Positions 62,101-64,000 of a stretch of DNA of 64,000 nucleotides are shown piece by piece. Location: positions 1-64,000 of the forward strand of contig JAZNYG010000019.1 of the NCBI GenBank assembly GCA_045594245.1. The letters run 5' to 3'. Made by a program: the position numbers and the translations under genes. The notes under the pieces were generated by a model. That model worked only from the letters and a program-made list of their open reading frames with translations, searched no databases and was not told where the DNA came from. Positions within the stretch are counted from its first letter, which is position 1; the number at the start of each line of letters is the position of its first letter. This DNA is from UBA1189 sp045594245 (GTDB lineage Bacteria > Bacteroidota > Bacteroidia > Bacteroidales > Bacteroidaceae).

Positions 62101-64000
62101 GGTTTCGGCAACTTCAACGGCAAGAACTGTCTGTGTGTGGCTGAAAATGTCGAGGGACAGCTTCTCGGCCATTATCCCTTTGCTTCAGCGGCTCTAGAGG
62201 CTACTGGTGGAGCCTGGCAATTCAGCTGGGCAGCAAAGAATATCAAGGACAAGAATGCCAAACTCATCGACTGCTACGACCCTGAAAGTGGAGCCGGTTT
62301 CTACGTTACAGGCTCCAAGGTCGGCATATTCTGCAAGAACGGTGTACGACAACTTGAGGAGCGTTCATACGAGCTGGGCAAGGAGAATACTGCAGCTATC
62401 GTAGTGGAGCCTACGACGCTGTATGTGGAGCGTGGAGGCATCAGATACTCGATGCTTTGTCTCTATCTCAACGGTGAACGTGCAGCCAATATCGGATATA
62501 TTGGTGGAGCAGGTAACCTTTTCTCGGAAAAGAACATTTCTTTCCATGGTAAGCTGGGTAACCTCTATCTCTTTAATATCTGCGCCTGGAATACCTATTT
62601 CGAGTGGGCGCAGGCACATAAGAACTGGCTTGTTCGGCTCACCGATACGGAGTTCATGGTGGAAGAGTTCGATTTCAACAACGTGCTCAAGTCCCAAACT
62701 GCTGAAGGTAGCACAATGATGCGCCCGTCTGCTGCAGAACTGTACGCAAGAGGTATACCATACTGTGTCGAGGTAGCTTCCGAGGATAGCTTCAGTACCT
62801 TCGACAATGGTACCAATACCTCCGAGAACTTCACCATTGACCTCTATTATTACGACCCTGCTCGCCCATGGCGCTCATTCGTTGCCCGGAAGGTGCGAAA
62901 GAGGAGGCAGGGTACGACATCGGCCAAACGTCCGAAAAAAAATCCCCGCTACTATCTCAATAAGGCTACGGAGATTATCCCGCTCTTCCCGAACTACACC
63001 AATGAGGATGCACTGCTCACTTACGCACTCTTTGCCCAAAAGAAGGTGCGCGTAGGCGCCAATACCATCCCTGTCGACATCATCACCGTGAAGATTGACT
63101 TCTCAGACTCGAGCGGCGTGAACGACTGTGGTACCTGCGATATGATGAACCATACATATCGTTCTTTGGGTGACCTTTACCTTACTCCTGCGCAGCGCTT
63201 CTTTGACGGTTCCTGGACTCTGGATGACATCACCATCACAGGGCTGGAGATGAACCACTCGACCGCCAATCATCCCATCGCGGTGTATCGTTCCACCTCG
63301 GACACCCTGCAGAACGTCTACTTCGAGGCACGAGGGAACTGGAAGGAAGACAAGGGCGAGCAGACCGCCCTCGGATTCATGAATACGCCCGGATATAACC
63401 TCGGCTGTATCAACTATCAGGACGGTGACTTTGTCGAGTTCTATGGTCTGGAGGGTGAGAGCCTCGATGATGTGGAGGCACGCTTCCGCGCTACAGAAGG
63501 TCTCGATACCGATGGCCTCTATCTCCTGTCATTGTATTGCGGTCGCAATTATCGCTTCATGCGATATGTTGATGGGGCTTGGAAGAATACCACTGGCTCC
63601 ATGTACCAGCGTGGCGGCAAGGGTGGCAAGTGGGTCATCGAGGGGGACGTGCTCAACCCCGTAGAGGGTATGGAACTGCTCGTGTACCAAGGTATGTGCT
63701 GGTGGCGTGATGTCGCTTCCGTGGCTGACTTGATGGCACCGAGTACCATGAAGTCATCTTGGGTGCAGAAACTCATTGACAAGGGTGAGATATCAGGCGA
63801 GACATTCCCAGCCTGGACATACTATTTCGAGTCCATGGTCGACAATGATGATTTGGCCATTGCTTTCGCTACGGGCAAGAAGGTTCCTTACCAATTGCTC
63901 GATATGCTTGTCTTCTGCAATAGTTGTGACAGCACGAAGAATGCAGCTTGGGCGAACAATTGGAAGCGTAACCTCTTCAAACATGCCTCTCCCCGTAGCG
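59107..64000 (+). CDS. Giant phage adhesin/tail fibre, 3' truncated
   Basis: An uninterrupted frame from ATG 59,107 to the window end, at least 1,631 codons. Residues about 110-400 hold three short collagen-like/knob modules (GAPSGVAQLNPAQKVPLG, GAPGGVAPLSTDKKVPLA, TEGIVPLASQEREIAT), each followed by a beta domain; the second resembles a pyocin-knob fold (YTQILFGDDNKG, CTDGIHWGDWKY). Later a LamG/concanavalin-like domain (about nt 61,980-62,600) and a very basic linker (62,887-62,950: KVRKRRQ, KRPKKNPR) precede a large C-terminal region. It probably binds capsule or surface glycans of the host. Confidence 0.75.
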   Translation, partial: MALTYEELKLIAQQIRDNELPESNTAALIGGLFLSIIDRLLSDSGLSDAEIKSIKSLIDTEATARTVAIAKESEERKAADTSLNSLIVSASNAANSAMNKALSAVQWSQVGAPSGVAQLNPAQKVPLGNQELEIPIMEVGTQGGSIDDIDNTSIVWAFNSDTHEAQLVVTVLNNDTDLTQIAFSQDGVMFRYNDLTETDTSWDDWKSYLPSWEKGAPGGVAPLSTDKKVPLAFQELEVPSVSSADDAAAFSPGVYRLQNQSQSSFLITSVNDESRIYTQILFGDDNKGHSVMMRTCTDGIHWGDWKYLFSTEGIVPLASQEREIATVQAADLDKIKNSGYYLVSDGAMTSLLMVADDDLDGIRVFQLMITSDGGDDDVYLKYRVCINGSWGEWKQTGGAAAVGNIYNVTTMKPIDGYYKFIDTDNQAASAVHVAFNEKKAVLGLILSFRAGARKWMTYQYIGSSLELDAWIDESNWLDFGSLPAGSENYVVIDNLCGAPAVDDYYTLATAVNALVAYQTTNNVNYAKRGLVISYLVAENVMETKQFHGNIADFSQTGLWKDFGGGGSDVEISDTPEDGGSSAFSTGGAHTHLPVNLVVDTETEGIVKISMANADGETIGDEQQFAVGTGSGGGAATIVNIAFKDSPLYGAFGATIATAAAIRSTTTVGAETTENSIERIELVDRDSGLTVYSQTVNQQSSGDLIADFSFPVDFTSYFTAAGAKRYKLVAYDDAGFSGSKNITVTAVDVTCTCVQVLQHSADSPVTPTTESVSIPMYKFGNNQSDKGILARVHIKIKDEWQLLQEAVVTDSYSHSIVLKPTSLGLKHGSYPIKIQGEDVASGTLGNTIYTAVMVVESGNATPLVSLRFDDSNNGKVQLYDTVSFEVAAYTPGSVQSHVALMANGKQISQLLALATTTYKVTQQIKGYVNGDTIVYRAETGGSVSDEVSIVIDGSAIDAELTPGTIFDFDFTSRSNDEADHTIKSNGYEIKLEGANYTSNGFGNFNGKNCLCVAENVEGQLLGHYPFASAALEATGGAWQFSWAAKNIKDKNAKLIDCYDPESGAGFYVTGSKVGIFCKNGVRQLEERSYELGKENTAAIVVEPTTLYVERGGIRYSMLCLYLNGERAANIGYIGGAGNLFSEKNISFHGKLGNLYLFNICAWNTYFEWAQAHKNWLVRLTDTEFMVEEFDFNNVLKSQTAEGSTMMRPSAAELYARGIPYCVEVASEDSFSTFDNGTNTSENFTIDLYYYDPARPWRSFVARKVRKRRQGTTSAKRPKKNPRYYLNKATEIIPLFPNYTNEDALLTYALFAQKKVRVGANTIPVDIITVKIDFSDSSGVNDCGTCDMMNHTYRSLGDLYLTPAQRFFDGSWTLDDITITGLEMNHSTANHPIAVYRSTSDTLQNVYFEARGNWKEDKGEQTALGFMNTPGYNLGCINYQDGDFVEFYGLEGESLDDVEARFRATEGLDTDGLYLLSLYCGRNYRFMRYVDGAWKNTTGSMYQRGGKGGKWVIEGDVLNPVEGMELLVYQGMCWWRDVASVADLMAPSTMKSSWVQKLIDKGEISGETFPAWTYYFESMVDNDDLAIAFATGKKVPYQLLDMLVFCNSCDSTKNAAWANNWKRNLFKHASPRS

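Larger units (their letters stand above)
31676..64000. mobile_element. Prophage with embedded cargo region, right end outside window
   Basis: From the repressor at 31.8 kb onward nearly every gene is phage-like: divergent repressor, primase/helicase, ClpP-like protease, capsid, terminase, holin, portal, giant fibre. The left boundary is placed after the terminators of uxaB; no attachment repeat can be defined because the right end is absent. No integrase or transposase is seen, so the mode of integration is unknown. The gene order is unusual, with portal about 8.5 kb after the terminase and a 6-kb accessory block between. Confidence 0.85.

Noticed and set aside
59107..64000. Diversity-generating retroelement target
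   Set aside because: No reverse transcriptase or template repeat is in the window; the end of the gene is missing, so this cannot be tested here.

Overview
The window looks like a Bacteroidales chromosome, most likely Prevotella-like, running into a large prophage. The evidence is of several kinds: a C-terminal type IX secretion sorting domain on a secreted glycosidase, Bacteroidetes-type promoters (TTTG or CTTG, about 20 bases, then TAnnTTTG), almost no Shine-Dalgarno sequences on chromosomal genes, and a typical Bacteroidales gene set (GH89 alpha-N-acetylglucosaminidase, class III fructose bisphosphatase, ruvX-def-TPR cluster, tagaturonate reductase).

Host part (1 to about 31,675). A truncated GH36-like glycosidase opens the window. 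It is followed by a DUF4105/Lnb-type membrane protein fused to an alkaline-phosphatase-like domain, a small PepSY-like periplasmic protein, and a very large GH89 protein whose C-terminus appears grafted from a GH43-CBM6 enzyme. Next come uvrA (carrying an in-frame palindromic repeat insertion), an oxidative-stress/iron pair (desulfoferrodoxin, ferritin), fbp on the minus strand, a SPOR lipoprotein, ruvX, def and a TPR protein. A four-gene minus-strand efflux operon (TolC, HlyD, two ABC-2 permeases, no ATPase) follows, then a HEAT-like protein with a ModF-like tandem ABC ATPase, and uxaB closed by two strong terminators.

Prophage (about 31,676 to the end, right end not reached). A divergent repressor and regulatory block (31.8-33.5 kb) leads into a 1,300-residue primase/helicase fusion and small early genes. 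A 518-base intergenic region (38.3-38.8 kb) is full of GTTRGT repeats and bounded by an 18-base inverted repeat. The first morphogenesis block (38.8-47.0 kb) holds a ClpP-like protease with a probable nested scaffold gene, probable major capsid protein, a PLD-fold protein, small terminase candidates and the large terminase. It is interrupted by a cargo block (47.0-52.9 kb) of hairpin-rich noncoding DNA, an ArdC-like gene, a HIRAN-domain protein and six tightly coupled tiny genes. Lysis genes, portal, connector-like genes and a giant adhesin/fibre open at the window end follow. No integrase, transposase or tape measure is in view.

Most notable are the cargo block's RNA-level features. Five consecutive tiny genes each carry a perfect or near-perfect AAAGGAGGTGA Shine-Dalgarno at identical spacing and a four-base ATGA overlap, which is very unlike the rest of the window. 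Their operon is preceded by a leader in which separate segments can pair alternatively with the first start codon region. A second leader, before the HIRAN gene, folds on paper into a three-way junction. These are the best candidates for an undescribed regulatory system here.
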